From: Pomphorhynchus laevis
Taxonomy: Eukaryota; Acanthocephala; Palaeacanthocephala; Echinorhynchida; Pomphorhynchidae
Length of the DNA stretch: 64,000 bases
Reading direction: 5' to 3'
Assembly (NCBI GenBank): GCA_012934845.2
Contig: WNNJ02000528.1
Location: 1 to 64,000 of the forward strand
The position numbers and the translations under genes were made by a program. Below the pieces are notes generated by a model. That model saw only the letters and a program-made list of their open reading frames with translations, had not been told where the DNA came from and searched no databases. Below, one piece after another: positions 63,308 to 64,000 of the stretch; positions within the stretch are counted from its first letter, which is position 1, and each line of letters starts with the position of its first letter.

Positions 63308-64000
63308 ATTTCAAAACACTGATTTTATCTAACTTGTTAAACAAACTCAAAACATTTGAATAGAGTATGTAAAGGCCAGCTGTGGTAGATGTACCGGGAA
63401 ACTTGTGGACATTTGATTTTTGAGAATTTATACAATCGAACAACGAGGATAATTCCGGATGATTGACCTTTAGTAGCGAGTTACAGAGTCTACAGTTGAG
63501 TTGAAATGCGTGCGACACAGAGACACTCGATATCCTGTAACGAAATGTCTCGAGAGCTGTTGACAAAAAATCGAGTGCAGACTCTGCATCGCACAACCTG
63601 AAAATTTCGGATTGTAAGATTTTCTTCACAATTCATTCGACGCTCGACCATCTCACGTTTGGGAGTAAACAACTGTTTTCTGTCCTCTGGAGATAAATCT
63701 TTCAAAAGACATACTCAAACCTCTTAGAAGATGACTGTTTCGTAGTATAAGTGAACTTATGGTGGGGGCAAGAACAACTTTGAGTAAACGCGGTCGACTT
63801 TCTGATTCTTTTTTACCGAGGCGAAATAAATTTACTACACGCAAATCCTTTCGAACTGTGGCAGAGCAGTTTTGCAAAACACATCAGAGAAATGGTTTAA
63901 CTGCATTGACTTCATGCTGAATACGTAAGTCATTGTTAACGGCAGATGACTCAATGAGGTTTGCAATAAGCACACAGTGAGCCCTATCAGAGAGTGTGCG
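63308..64000 (-). mobile_element. Family 4 LINE (CR1-like): ORF1 end and ORF2 start, runs off the right edge
   Basis: Minus strand from the edge: VVNLFRLGKKESESRPRLLK, LILRNSHLLRG, DLSPEDRKQLFTPKREMVER, ENLTIRNFQVV (CR1-type ORF1 with an RRM-like fold), then after a gap LYILYSNVLSLFNKLDKISV, the ORF2 endonuclease start (NA.SL.NK+DE). It joins 59446 across copy 2f with one base of frame offset. Confidence 0.85.

Overview
This 64 kb window is AT-rich nuclear DNA of an invertebrate animal. Left (about 1-36.8 kb) it holds most of one host gene on the minus strand, THOC2, the large scaffold subunit of the THO/TREX mRNA-export complex. I placed 20 exons by matching translations to remembered animal THOC2 proteins and by checking splice sites and reading-frame phase. 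The first exon lies near 36.8 kb. The 3' part of the gene (the rest of the Tho2 region and the tail) runs off the left edge. One or more exons, about 50-60 codons, should lie in 15.5-18.4 kb and were not found.

THOC2 introns fall into two classes. Eight are tiny (44-63 bp). The rest run from about 370 bp to 5.8 kb, and most of these are filled with repeats: a 3.8 kb satellite (about 28 units of about 137 bp), RTE, CR1-like and Jockey/I-like LINE fragments, foldback elements, and a dispersed A+T-rich repeat called M here. Pieces of an unusual reverse-transcriptase element, called B here, also lie in them.

Right (about 37-64 kb) is a LINE graveyard with no host gene that I can recognise. It contains: family 1 (CR1/L2-like, pyrimidine-rich sense strand, 3' hairpin with stem GCGTGC/GCACGC), family 2 (Jockey/I-like, CCHC ORF1), family 4 (CR1-like), and several copies of element B. 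Nesting is clear: a family 1 copy sits in a family 2 copy with an 8-bp target duplication; a near full-length family 2 copy sits in a family 4 copy with a 9-bp duplication; a row of three LINEs splits a B copy.

Element B is the most unusual system here. Pieced together from separate copies, its domain order is CXC zinc domain, a WVP/helical block, reverse transcriptase, zinc knuckle, and a PD-(D/E)XK-like nuclease domain. I recall similar predicted proteins mainly from cnidarians. With the tiny introns and divergent THOC2 this would fit a cnidarian or another fast-evolving invertebrate, but the sequence does not settle the taxon. I saw no rRNA or convincing tRNA gene, no CRISPR array and no bacterial gene.
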